Source: Thermococcus sp. M39 (GTDB lineage Archaea; Methanobacteriota_B; Thermococci; Thermococcales; Thermococcaceae). Taken from it: a stretch of 64,000 bases of DNA. This document shows, piece by piece, positions 38,316-47,571 of this stretch. Below the pieces are notes generated by a model that was given only the letters and a program-made list of their open reading frames with translations, ran no database searches and was not told where the DNA came from. The position numbers and the translations under genes were made by a program. Position 1 is the first letter of the stretch. Every line of letters begins with the position of its first letter. The stretch lies in assembly GCF_012027325.1 (NCBI RefSeq), contig NZ_SNUG01000007.1, positions 20,526 through 84,525 on the forward strand, written 5' to 3'.

Positions 38316-40495
38316 TATTGTTCCCTCCATACTCTCAATGTAATTGTTATTGGTTTAAGCAACCCAGGAATATCCCCCATTGAGGCAAATTCAATATTAA
38401 CATCCGATGGAAGTTCAATCAGTAGGGGGTTTGTACTTGTACCATCTCCTCCAAGGTTATTAAACAACCTTATTATTGCATCATCGACAGCATATGTATC
38501 TCTTCCAGTCATTAAGTCTGCCACAGTTACACTGCAATATGGATCATTTCCTGCAAGAACATGTCCCACATTTGGATTTTTAGAATCTCCCCAATAGTAT
38601 GTTATATTGTACCCATTGCATCCACTTCTAATGAGTTTTGGAAATACGTCTCCATAGCCAGCGTAGGCTTGGATTATGTACGTAAACTCACCGGAGGACA
38701 ACTCCTTCGCAATTTCGTACGCTGTATCAGTATAGGCATGTATATAGTTAATTCCTGAGGCAAAAACGGGATCAATTGGATTCCCATTAACATCTTTAGT
38801 CAGAGGACTTATTCCTATAAAGGAAATACTATTCGAGCTATCCCAGATTTTAGTCACTGTAATATTGGGATTGCTTATCTCTACTGTCATGTGAGTATTC
38901 AGATCATCAACATTGTAGAGGATTATAAAATGAAACTTCGTCCATACCGGGGATACCCTCTGAGGGATAACATAACCCCACGTTAAATCCCTACATAGAG
39001 TGACCTCATATGTTGAATTGTATTTACAATTTGATGAGTCCATTATATCACTAGAGGTTACCTGCTTTGTTAGATCAATGGAATAGGGAGTCAATATTAC
39101 AGGATTAAATATATAATCAATTTCAATATATGAATTCTCACCATCAAGCTGTAATGGAGGATCTAGATTTCTAAGAGAGCTACCAGCCGTAACTATTATG
39201 TAGGGATAAGTCTGTGAAAGTGCAGAGTAATTTGCATTTGCCGAAATTGTGGCATTGTCCCACACAAATACTCCCGGTGAAATTTCTCTTCCAGTTCCGA
39301 TGTAGTATCCATCGACATATAGCACGGGCTTTACACCACTTGGGAAATTTTTAAAAGTCAATTGAACTTTCATGTAAGTCAAATTCCCAGGTATAAATAT
39401 TGCCCTACCGAGATATAGGGGTAAGTGATATGATGTAACATTGTCGAAATAAAATCTCTTCTGATACCTAAATGTCGTGAAGGATGAAGTTGTGTATGAG
39501 ATTGATATAAAGTTATTCACTATACCTGCAGTGTACATAGGATTATATTCACCAGCCGGATTGTATACCCTAATTTCGAAAACATGCTGTTTTAGGTTTG
39601 AATGTTTCAAAAGTATCTCAAGCATATTGCATGTCTCTGGATTGTTGGGATCATTATCTACAAGTATCTCCCATTTTTTCACATCAATCCATTGATTTGC
39701 TTTGAACTGACCACAGGTAACACCTTCTCCATCAATATACAATTGCATTTTAGTGTAATATGTAGTGTAATGATATGTTACTTCAGCCCATTTGGGAAGA
39801 GGCAACCAACGCACCTCAGTTATGTTAACATCCGACGGCAAGATACTGTCATGAGGAACAGGTTGTTTAATTGTTAAATAATCAGTTGTTGTCCACCCAG
39901 GTGCTTCATAGTACATGCCAACATAGGTATATTCCGTTTCCTTGCTCCCTAATTTAGTTAGAAATGCTCTTGCCATATATCCTCTAGGAGTTTGATTATA
40001 CGCATAACCACTCAAAGTTAATGTAGCAGTAGAGACATCGGAAGTGCTTAAATAATTTGCCTCGATTTTCCTCAAATAGGGACTTGTATAGTTGTTTATC
40101 AGCAGTTCATAGTTGTAGCCCTTCAGTGTGTTGTTCAGAATATACCCAAGGATTACCTCAGCTTTATGCCGTAAATCTGCAGATGGGTATAACGGCTCAG
40201 TAGCCCAATATGTGGCAACTATTTCCAAAGGACTCATATCTGGAGAAACGAGAGTGGTATTTAAAGTTCCATCAGCAAGCCACTCTTCAATTTTCTGAGG
40301 CGGCACTAGTTCCTTTAAACTGACAGTTCTAAGAGTTGTTAATGTATCTTCAGCTATGTACTTGCTCTGTTCTCTCATATAGGTGGTATATACTTGAGTA
40401 TTATCCTCTATCGCAACTATGCTCATCACAAATATCATAACCAGAAGCAATGAGAGCAATGCATCTAGAGGGAATACAAATCCTCTCCTCCTCAT
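38315..40495 (-). CDS. Large pilin-like surface protein
   Basis: 726 aa. Leader MRRRGFVFPLDALLSLLLVM matches the neighbours' class III pattern (basic, G, then xxxxLDxLLSL), with a single N-terminal helix and an extracellular beta-rich body with many Asn-x-Ser/Thr sites and few cysteines (for example SGCNGYN, YCSVTVAD). An N-terminal helical stretch (about 30-120) follows the leader. No domain recognised. ATGA overlap with the gene before it and TAATG with the gene after it, so a constant ratio of the products is likely. Confidence 0.75.
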   Translation of the reverse strand: MRRRGFVFPLDALLSLLLVMIFVMSIVAIEDNTQVYTTYMREQSKYIAEDTLTTLRTVSLKELVPPQKIEEWLADGTLNTTLVSPDMSPLEIVATYWATEPLYPSADLRHKAEVILGYILNNTLKGYNYELLINNYTSPYLRKIEANYLSTSDVSTATLTLSGYAYNQTPRGYMARAFLTKLGSKETEYTYVGMYYEAPGWTTTDYLTIKQPVPHDSILPSDVNITEVRWLPLPKWAEVTYHYTTYYTKMQLYIDGEGVTCGQFKANQWIDVKKWEILVDNDPNNPETCNMLEILLKHSNLKQHVFEIRVYNPAGEYNPMYTAGIVNNFISISYTTSSFTTFRYQKRFYFDNVTSYHLPLYLGRAIFIPGNLTYMKVQLTFKNFPSGVKPVLYVDGYYIGTGREISPGVFVWDNATISANANYSALSQTYPYIIVTAGSSLRNLDPPLQLDGENSYIEIDYIFNPVILTPYSIDLTKQVTSSDIMDSSNCKYNSTYEVTLCRDLTWGYVIPQRVSPVWTKFHFIILYNVDDLNTHMTVEISNPNITVTKIWDSSNSISFIGISPLTKDVNGNPIDPVFASGINYIHAYTDTAYEIAKELSSGEFTYIIQAYAGYGDVFPKLIRSGCNGYNITYYWGDSKNPNVGHVLAGNDPYCSVTVADLMTGRDTYAVDDAIIRLFNNLGGDGTSTNPLLIELPSDVNIEFASMGDIPGLLKPITITLRVWREQ

Positions 40496-41946
40496 CTGTC
40501 ATCCCACACCCAGAGCTTTATTAGAACTGGCTCAAACTTCGGCTCCAAGAGCAAACCGATATTGCCTAGATCTCTCAAAATCACATTTCCACTAAAGTTA
40601 TTTTCATAGAGCCAGAATTCCACAGGTTTTGCACCATTTTCTGGATTAAACTCACCAAATATGTCCTCCCAAGGTATCATAATAGTAGTTGTGTTTCCTT
40701 CATAGGACTTTACAATGTTTTGTGTTCCCTCTTTCCAAGCCAAAACCGCTGTAACATTCGAGTTAGAGGAATCCTTTTTAATCAATAATCCCTTTGGAAT
40801 TTCACCATCTAATACAACGAATGTCACATTGCCTGCCTCTTGAGGAACTTCAATCTCAAGATAAGCATAGCTAGGAACACTTTGCTTAAGTTTTCCAACT
40901 ATTAGCTCCTTCTTTTGGTTTTGCATTATTTCTAGGGTTTTATTATAAATCAACTTTGCAACTACAAAGCTTCTCTCTTGGTATTCAATCCAAGGTGAAG
41001 CTTTCTTAGATTCAATAATAGTGTCAGTATCGTTAATAACAGTTCCATTAATGATAGCAAAGCTAAAAGTTGGTTCTGACGAATTGGTAGGGTATATAAA
41101 CTTCGATGAGATTGATAAATCTCCCGAACTTTCAGCTTGGAATTTAACTCTGACATTACCTTGACCAACAACCTTAAACTCGTAAGGACATGACCCCCCG
41201 CCATAATTCATTTCAATGTTACTTCCTTGACCGATATTAACATTCAATATCTCAATCGTCACTATAGTGCCCGGGGGTAAATTATAGCTTGCTTGAACTC
41301 CCTGTCTTATTGCAGATACATAGATTGTTTCATTTGTTTCGAAGCTCAAAATATCTCCAACTGCTAAATCCACTTTTGCACCTTGTACAAGGGTACATAT
41401 ATCCTCATTTTCATAAACTCCTCCTTCCTTATTAAGGATGACCCATCTAACATTAAAGGCTCTACCATTCTCCCCTTCTATTTTTAAGTTGACGCCTCCA
41501 GAGCCAGAAGAACTCTCCAGAACTACATTAATTATTTCCGGAAAACTTCCACTCACACTAACATTCTTTGTCGTTAGGTAAAACTCTAGCTGAAAGTCCT
41601 TCCACTCGCTCAAGTTTACAAGACTATTCTTAATATTGACAACATTATTTATTGATGAATTTAACTTCATAAGCTTATCATAATCCAAGGCATGAGAATA
41701 TTCGGTGCTTCTTAGCCCAACAACTTTAACTGTCGTCACACTTTCTTCCCAATCTTTTGGGTATCCCGGACTTTTCGTCAGGATATCAAGCATATTATTA
41801 GCTATGTTAGCTCTATCATACCACTCAACTAAATTCGTAATCTCAGCTTTTATCATATCGTTTGCATTTATAACTACACCAATAACCATGATAACAATTA
41901 CAAGCGAAAGTAAAGCATCTAAAGATAAAATTTGACCTCTCTTCAT
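40492..41946 (-). CDS. Pilin-like surface protein with class III signal
   Basis: 484 aa. MKRGQILSLDALLSLVIVIM: basic residues, G, then Q at +1 and an acidic residue in the helix, so prepilin peptidase cleavage after Gly4 is likely. The rest is an extracellular, beta-rich region with many Asn-linked sequons (NVSVSG, NETIYVS, NKTLEIM). No catalytic motif. ATG 41946 overlaps the previous stop (ATGA). Size is far above a normal pilin, so it may be a minor or tip subunit. Confidence 0.78.
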   Translation of the reverse strand: MKRGQILSLDALLSLVIVIMVIGVVINANDMIKAEITNLVEWYDRANIANNMLDILTKSPGYPKDWEESVTTVKVVGLRSTEYSHALDYDKLMKLNSSINNVVNIKNSLVNLSEWKDFQLEFYLTTKNVSVSGSFPEIINVVLESSSGSGGVNLKIEGENGRAFNVRWVILNKEGGVYENEDICTLVQGAKVDLAVGDILSFETNETIYVSAIRQGVQASYNLPPGTIVTIEILNVNIGQGSNIEMNYGGGSCPYEFKVVGQGNVRVKFQAESSGDLSISSKFIYPTNSSEPTFSFAIINGTVINDTDTIIESKKASPWIEYQERSFVVAKLIYNKTLEIMQNQKKELIVGKLKQSVPSYAYLEIEVPQEAGNVTFVVLDGEIPKGLLIKKDSSNSNVTAVLAWKEGTQNIVKSYEGNTTTIMIPWEDIFGEFNPENGAKPVEFWLYENNFSGNVILRDLGNIGLLLEPKFEPVLIKLWVWDDR

Positions 41947-42413
41947 CTTTCTACCCTCACAGCAATATTTACTATAGTGTCTCCATAGACTAGAGTTCCA
42001 TTTGAAAGAGCTAGGTTTGTCGTTGTACTCAAGTCATGCACAATAAAACTCTCAATTGCAGAAGCTAAAGTTTCATTGTCTATAGCAGAATAGGGAGTTG
42101 TCAAGACAACTGTAATTGTTATAGTGTTGTTAAGTTGTGAAGTTTCAAGTCTGAGCACTCTTAGATTTGGGTTAACTCCGTTTAATCTTTCAAGAGCAGG
42201 ATTTAAGACAGAATACCTTGGATCATCTGTAAACACACCCATATTTAGATAATCACAAGCACGAGAAGCTGAGGCTCTAACATAAGTAACTACAGAAGTT
42301 ACCTTATTTTCTTCAAAATAGGAAGGTACAACTAATGCAATGCCTAAGAGGATTATACCTGCAATGAACATCATTTCAAGAGCAGTTTGGGCTTTATTTT
42401 TCGACCTTAACAT
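41943..42413 (-). CDS. Small pilin-like protein (QTALE class III signal)
   Basis: 156 aa. MLRSKNKAQTALEMMFIAGI is a clear class III signal: basic, Ala-Gln cleavage site, T-A-L-E with Glu at +5, then a hydrophobic helix. The C-terminal domain is small and beta-rich (NTITITVVLTTPYSAIDNE). The start at ATG 42413 lies inside the end of the preceding gene; ATG 42434 is in frame but would put eight extra residues before the basic segment. Confidence 0.82.
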   Translation of the reverse strand: MLRSKNKAQTALEMMFIAGIILLGIALVVPSYFEENKVTSVVTYVRASASRACDYLNMGVFTDDPRYSVLNPALERLNGVNPNLRVLRLETSQLNNTITITVVLTTPYSAIDNETLASAIESFIVHDLSTTTNLALSNGTLVYGDTIVNIAVRVER

Positions 42414-42825
42414 AGAGCATCCCTTCAGTTTCATTGTAGTAAGCTACAAGCCAAAATTTTTCACCACTATTTAAGGTTACAGCAGAGTCATACAATGGCA
42501 CAGTTGAATTTTTTGTAATCCAAAAGCTCCTACCATTAACTGTCGCATTTACTATTATCCTATTTGTTGTGCCATCGAAAATAATCCTAATTGTTCCACC
42601 ATTTAAATCTGGAGCAACCTCTCTTATCTTATACCCTTCTCCAATTGCATAAACCTTAGCAGTATGATCCACCAATGTAGAAGAGAACAGCTTAACTTTT
42701 GTAATGGTATCAAAGCTCTCAGCATGACTAATCTCACTGGTGGCTAGGTAAGTGATATTTGTAAGAGTTACCGTTATTAACAAGACTGCAAATAAAAGGT
42801 CAAGACTTAATTGGCCTCTTTTCAT
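42394..42825 (-). CDS. Small pilin-like protein (QLSLD class III signal)
   Basis: 143 aa. MKRGQLSLDLLFAVLLITVT: Gly-Gln cleavage with Asp at +5 in place of Glu, a single N-terminal helix, then a compact beta domain (GGTIRIIFDGTTNRIIVNAT). ATG 42825 has GGTGG at suitable distance; ATG 42831 overlaps the previous stop and is the alternative. Member of the operon's three small pilins. Confidence 0.82.
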   Translation of the reverse strand: MKRGQLSLDLLFAVLLITVTLTNITYLATSEISHAESFDTITKVKLFSSTLVDHTAKVYAIGEGYKIREVAPDLNGGTIRIIFDGTTNRIIVNATVNGRSFWITKNSTVPLYDSAVTLNSGEKFWLVAYYNETEGMLYVKVEK

Positions 42826-42827
42826 CC

Positions 42828-43439
42828 TCATCCACCGGGATCTATGTTTATTCTAAGCTCACCAGTCGTTACATTAAGTGCCCAAGTATTACCATTTCCA
42901 GGAATCCATTCAACAATAATTACGAGATTTGTAGGGAGCTGATCTGGATTTGCAATCAAAATGCCGTTAACTGTACTCCCATTATAAATAGCGATTCCAA
43001 TTGGTGTGAAATTCGTACTCCCCATGAGATTAGTTTCATATAAAGATCGGCTCCAAAAAGTGTTTTTTGCAGTACCTGATGTCACAAGAGTGTTATCGGT
43101 TGTATCAATAATCCCAACATAGGTTCCATTGAGATAAGTTATGAATATCTCAGGATCCCCACTTAAGTTAAAGGATTTTTTCAAGTAATTTTCATCACTG
43201 AGATATCTTAAAGTAACATAAGTTGTCGCCTTAGAACCTGGACCTTGAGCATAGACTTGTGAAATTGTATTTGAAATAGAATTGGCAAAGCTCTTGGCTT
43301 CTAAACTAACTTGAACGCGAAGGAGTTCCGAGGATTGTGAACCTTGATTAAAAGTAACATTTTCTACAGAATAAGCCAACAGTATGAGCATTATGCCAAA
43401 TATCAGCATAAACTCTAATGATATCTGCGCCTTTTTCAT
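42828..43439 (-). CDS. Small pilin-like protein (QISLE class III signal)
   Basis: 203 aa. MKKAQISLEFMLIFGIMLIL is a textbook archaeal class III signal (A/Q cleavage, Q-x-S-x-E). The extracellular part has sequons (NLSGD, NGTYV, NVTTG) and beta strands. ATG 43439 follows GGGAGTGAGATAC; GTG 43448 is rejected. A TATA-like GGTTAAATATTG (43483-43494) could give an internal promoter, so the pilin genes may also be transcribed apart from cetZ. Possible major subunit. Confidence 0.85.
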   Translation of the reverse strand: MKKAQISLEFMLIFGIMLILLAYSVENVTFNQGSQSSELLRVQVSLEAKSFANSISNTISQVYAQGPGSKATTYVTLRYLSDENYLKKSFNLSGDPEIFITYLNGTYVGIIDTTDNTLVTSGTAKNTFWSRSLYETNLMGSTNFTPIGIAIYNGSTVNGILIANPDQLPTNLVIIVEWIPGNGNTWALNVTTGELRINIDPGG

Positions 43440-43496
43440 GTATCTCACTCCCCTACTCTCACTTATAACATATAATACACCAATATTTAACCATTT

Positions 43497-44129
43497 TCAT
43501 TCGGCATTGGACATATTTTCCCCGATTTTGACGATTGCAAAGATGTTCGAACCTATTTTCTTCGTCAGAATTCCAAAATAATCATAGCTGAATATCTTAA
43601 ACTTGTATCTTGGGCTGTCCAACCCATGCTTAAGAATAAGTTCTCTAAGTTCATCTATGAAAAACTGCGTGAGCTGATAATATGTAAAGTCCAGTCTTTC
43701 CCTCTTGTATGAATTGAGAAATATCAACATTGGAAGCACGCTGACCCCAACTAAAAACCATGGATCACCAGAAAGAATAGACAAAACAATAGTCACGACT
43801 AAAAACCCTACAACACCAAGCATTGCTGCTTTTACAGACTTTTTGACTTTTTTCAGGTATTTTACCTTATCCTCCCAAATATTCAGCAGAGCCGGATTGT
43901 AGAAGTCAAAAGCTGTATGTCTCTTTCCCTTCGCTATCCTCTGCCTAATTAAATCGTCCCAGTCATCCTGATAATAAATGACTTCCCCCCTATTCTTAGC
44001 TCTCTCCGCATCGAGAGATGAAATTATTCTGATTATATCCTCCGCACTTTCATGAGCTATGTGTGAATAGATCTCCTTCTCATCAAGCTCAAGTGCAACC
44101 TCAACGGAATCTTTTATCATATCACTCAT
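43497..44129 (-). CDS. Membrane protein between cetZ and pilin genes
   Basis: 210 aa, not recognised. A charged helical N-terminal region of about 105 residues (SVEVALELDEKEIYSHIAHE and so on) precedes two adjoining membrane segments (about 108-130 and 132-150) and a soluble C-terminal part (YYQLTQFFIDELRELILKHG). ATG 44129 is 5 nt after GGTGA and overlaps the cetZ stop. The position suggests a membrane partner of the GTPase. Confidence 0.75.
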   Translation of the reverse strand: MSDMIKDSVEVALELDEKEIYSHIAHESAEDIIRIISSLDAERAKNRGEVIYYQDDWDDLIRQRIAKGKRHTAFDFYNPALLNIWEDKVKYLKKVKKSVKAAMLGVVGFLVVTIVLSILSGDPWFLVGVSVLPMLIFLNSYKRERLDFTYYQLTQFFIDELRELILKHGLDSPRYKFKIFSYDYFGILTKKIGSNIFAIVKIGENMSNAE

Positions 44130-45216
44130 TTGTCTCACCAGGATAAAGGTCATCAAAGTCGGGCAAACCAGATAAAAGCTTTCTCTTCTTTATTTCCGCC
44201 TCTTCCTTTGCTTTCATAAACGACTGTGCATAACGTTTGGCTGTTAAGATTATGTCTTCTATGCTCTTGCTTTCATAAATTCCACTTAATAGGGTGACAA
44301 CTTCAACTTCCCTCTCCCTCGGATCAGGATAAAAGCCTCTGAATATCTGCTTTCCTTTAATTTTCTGAGTGAGATAATCCAGGGCCTCAAATATCTCATT
44401 CGCCTTTAATAGCTCTGGAGGACCGTGAATGGCAACTAAGCCATACAGGGCAGACTCTATATTTGCATCTAGGTAAAGTCCCTCGTTTTCAAATGACTTG
44501 AGTATTAACCGGGAAAGGTTCTTTACTCTGCTCGCTTCTGCTTTTGCATAACCAACTGTGGCAAAGCTGCCAAAAGCTTTTAGAACAAATTTCAAATCGC
44601 TGGCATCTAACGTCTGCTCCCCAGGAACGTCAATCAAGGCTAAAAGCGAAGCAATGCGCTCGACTATTGTGTAATTAATCTTCTCATAAGCTTTGCTTAT
44701 ATCAACTCCAGTCTCCTTTAGCTTGTTGTTGTCTATTGCAATTATTGAATCAGCGAATTTTGAGAGCTTATCTATTGTGATGGCAGCGTTTATAGTAGGC
44801 CTTATACCCTCCTCCTTCAACGGTAAAGCACCTATAGCGACAACCAGAGAGTCTGGGTATTCCTCCTTTAATGCTTCAGCTAAAACTGGTGTTCCTCCAG
44901 CTCCTGTGCCTCCCCCAAAACCGAAAGTTAAGAAAAAGATATCAACATCTTCATAACCAACGATCGAGTTTATCTTTCTCATTACTAACGGTAAATCCCT
45001 CCTCATCGCTTCTCTGCCTAACACGGGATTTGCGTTTACCCCTTTTCCTCCCGTTAGGCTTTCCCCAATAAGAATTCTGCGCTCTTGGGGAATATGTTTC
45101 AGGTAATCCAAGTCGCCTTTTGATGTGTTTATTGCTAATGCTTCAAAGTCCACTAACGCAAATAAGTCTGCAATCTTAGTTCCGCACTGGCCAATCCCTA
45201 TTATTAAAGCTCTCAC
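44122..45216 (-). CDS. cetZ: CetZ-type tubulin/FtsZ-family GTPase
   Basis: 364 aa. GTP-binding N-terminus IGIGQCGTKIADLF and the tubulin signature T4 loop GGGTGAG at 101-107 (in FLTFGFGGGTGAGG). Then LPLKEEGIRPTINAAI and ADSIIAIDNNKL, as in CetZ. In haloarchaea CetZs control cell shape and motility, not division, and assemble at the envelope. Start GTG 45216 behind GGGGTGATTAAATC. Encoded between a secreted toroid protein and pilin-like genes, a context that suggests organising an envelope appendage. Confidence 0.92.
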   Translation of the reverse strand: MRALIIGIGQCGTKIADLFALVDFEALAINTSKGDLDYLKHIPQERRILIGESLTGGKGVNANPVLGREAMRRDLPLVMRKINSIVGYEDVDIFFLTFGFGGGTGAGGTPVLAEALKEEYPDSLVVAIGALPLKEEGIRPTINAAITIDKLSKFADSIIAIDNNKLKETGVDISKAYEKINYTIVERIASLLALIDVPGEQTLDASDLKFVLKAFGSFATVGYAKAEASRVKNLSRLILKSFENEGLYLDANIESALYGLVAIHGPPELLKANEIFEALDYLTQKIKGKQIFRGFYPDPREREVEVVTLLSGIYESKSIEDIILTAKRYAQSFMKAKEEAEIKKRKLLSGLPDFDDLYPGETNE

Positions 45217-45223
45217 GATTTAA

Positions 45224-47479
45224 TCACCCCAAAAATTCTGCAGTTAAATCATCTAAATCAACAATTCCATCGCGGTTCTTATCTTCATAACTCACAACTA
45301 AGGCATCGCCCTTAAGATACTTCACCAAGCCAGAGTCAAAGAGCTTGATTACAACGTTGTCGAGACCTTTTCTATAGAAGACAAAGAGTATATAACCAGT
45401 CTCAGTCTTCCCTGGTATCAGAACGACTGTATTTTTAATGCTATATTCCTTGCCGTTAACGTATATCGTGTCGTTCTTTACCTCAAGCTTAACGTAGGGG
45501 TTGTAGTCCTTAATTTCAAAGTCCCCAAAGTCAGCTAACACTATGTAGTTTGCATCCCCAAATCCTTGGAACTTTTCAATGGTCATGTTGGTTTCAAAGA
45601 GCTTATCAATAGAAGCTTTTACTTGCTGAGCTGTCGAATTTCTGTCATCTGTGTATACAACGTAGAACTTCTGCTCCGGAATTAGTCTTATTACATCATA
45701 AAGGTTGATCTTGGGTATGAACTTGAACTGTGAGAGGAACAGTGTAGCTAAAGCAGAATCAACAATCGTATCTCCCCACAGATCATTATGCTCTTTATCC
45801 ATGAGCCAGTTCAAAACATCTTCCCTGTAGTCATATCCAAACTTCGCCAACAACTCTGTAGCTCTTATCGTAAGCTCAACAGTTGATTCTTCTTTATACT
45901 GAAATACTCCAAGTAGGTAGTGTTCCTTTATGTTAGCCCACCCTCCATCATCAGTTCTCTGCTCGATAAGCCACTTAAGATGCGGCTCAAGTTCTTCCTT
46001 CGTTGAAATTGGAGCTAAAGCCTCAAGGACTTCGAGGGTAACTGAGACTTCTGGTGGGAGCATATAGGAGTAGAAGCCTGTGCTGACGTAAGTTCCCCAT
46101 CCAGTCTTTGATATTGAAAGCAACCAGCTCTTAGCTCTCTGAATATCGGTATCATTTGATGGAACTCCCAAAGCAAGAAGGGATTTAATCGCCAGAGCTG
46201 TATCATAAGGCTGTGGTCCTAAGAAGTTGCCCCATTTCCCAATTCCAATTCTAACGCTCTTTATAAGCTCGATATTCTCGGCTTTTTCAGTCTCATTCAG
46301 CATGTTGAATTCGAGGAGCGTTAAGAGGGCATAAACGTAGGGTGGATACATCTCATGATTTTCCCTTACTACAAGCTTGTCTCTCTCGTATTTTTCCTTT
46401 ACCCATTCTAGCCCTTTTTCAATGCTCGGGTCTCTAAAGTAGCACAGTCTAAGTGCCTTTAATGCATAATACGTTGATTTCTCATTTGAAGAGAACCCAT
46501 AGAAGTAGCTCCAGCCTCCATCAGGATTTTGAGCATTCTTCAGAGCTTCACATGAGGTCTTAAATGGATTTTCAAGCCCTTCGCTCAGCTTATCACTAAC
46601 TAGAGCAAAGCTTAACGAAGCATAGGCTGATACCTCAAAAATATGGCTCTGAGTGAACAATCCTGGCTCATCAGTCCAATAAAACGCCTCTTCCCCCTGC
46701 TTCAGGGATTCTAAAGTTAAAAGAGCCTTTGCGACATCAAAGTTTACATCTTCATACGTGACGAGTGCATACGTCAACAAAGCTCTATCCCTTGTACTCA
46801 AATTCTCAGAGTCCAATGTCTCTTTTATTTTGACTATCAGTTCATCACTAACTTTTTGTCCAGTGCTCTTGAATGCCAAAACTTTCAGAGCCATTGCCTC
46901 ATACTTGCTCAATCCTCCATAATCCTCAGCTGAGTTCAAGTACTCTAAGGCTCTTCTTATGTAAGGGTGATTAGCTCCAAAGCCCATCTCACCCAGCGCC
47001 CATATCGCCATAACAGTTGGGTAAAATTCTGACGCTGTATCTTTAACATAACCCCAACCATCTCCAGAATAAGAATTTAGGATAAACTTGACACCTTCAT
47101 CTAAAGAATGGGAAATCTTTGAGTATTCGGGAGTTCCTTTTGTGTAAAAGATAAGAGCTTTATTCAAAGCAATAACCGCATAGGATGCATCGACAACATC
47201 GCTAGTGCTTCCAGCAAAATAGCCCCAGCCGCCATCAGAATTCTGACGCAAAATCAGAAGATCAACGAGTTGCGTGATGTTTTCAGTCAAATCGTAATCA
47301 ACCTTTCCCTGTGCAGAAACCAACGCCATCAACACTAGACTCACATCTTTAGTCGTATTCAGCAGATTTTCTGATTTTGCTAGAAATTCTACAGAACCAT
47401 CTAGGATTGGTTTTGCACTGACTGCTCCATAAGGGATTATCATGAGAACAATTAGAACCAATGATATCACACGTCTCAT
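45224..47479 (-). CDS. Secreted alpha/alpha-toroid repeat protein (prenyltransferase/terpene-cyclase-like fold)
   Basis: 751 aa. A signal peptide (about 1-22, ending VSA) leads into many repeats of the type QNSDGGWGYF, about 45-60 residues apart (NPDGGWSYF, RTDDGGWANI), the QW-like repeats of alpha/alpha toroids. No catalytic DxDD or prenyl zinc site is evident, so a binding or scaffold role is likelier than catalysis. The end carries a dockerin/EF-hand-like calcium loop DKNRDGIVDLDD. ATG 47479 follows GAGGTG. Probable first gene of the cetZ/pilin operon; 7 bp before cetZ. Confidence 0.85.
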   Translation of the reverse strand: MRRVISLVLIVLMIIPYGAVSAKPILDGSVEFLAKSENLLNTTKDVSLVLMALVSAQGKVDYDLTENITQLVDLLILRQNSDGGWGYFAGSTSDVVDASYAVIALNKALIFYTKGTPEYSKISHSLDEGVKFILNSYSGDGWGYVKDTASEFYPTVMAIWALGEMGFGANHPYIRRALEYLNSAEDYGGLSKYEAMALKVLAFKSTGQKVSDELIVKIKETLDSENLSTRDRALLTYALVTYEDVNFDVAKALLTLESLKQGEEAFYWTDEPGLFTQSHIFEVSAYASLSFALVSDKLSEGLENPFKTSCEALKNAQNPDGGWSYFYGFSSNEKSTYYALKALRLCYFRDPSIEKGLEWVKEKYERDKLVVRENHEMYPPYVYALLTLLEFNMLNETEKAENIELIKSVRIGIGKWGNFLGPQPYDTALAIKSLLALGVPSNDTDIQRAKSWLLSISKTGWGTYVSTGFYSYMLPPEVSVTLEVLEALAPISTKEELEPHLKWLIEQRTDDGGWANIKEHYLLGVFQYKEESTVELTIRATELLAKFGYDYREDVLNWLMDKEHNDLWGDTIVDSALATLFLSQFKFIPKINLYDVIRLIPEQKFYVVYTDDRNSTAQQVKASIDKLFETNMTIEKFQGFGDANYIVLADFGDFEIKDYNPYVKLEVKNDTIYVNGKEYSIKNTVVLIPGKTETGYILFVFYRKGLDNVVIKLFDSGLVKYLKGDALVVSYEDKNRDGIVDLDDLTAEFLG

Positions 47480-47571
47480 TTTTTAGCACCTCTAACATAG
47501 TAATGCTCCTCCAAAATAAATAAGCTTTTTCCAAAAATAAGGTTAAGAACAAATAAAGTTTACTCAAAAGG

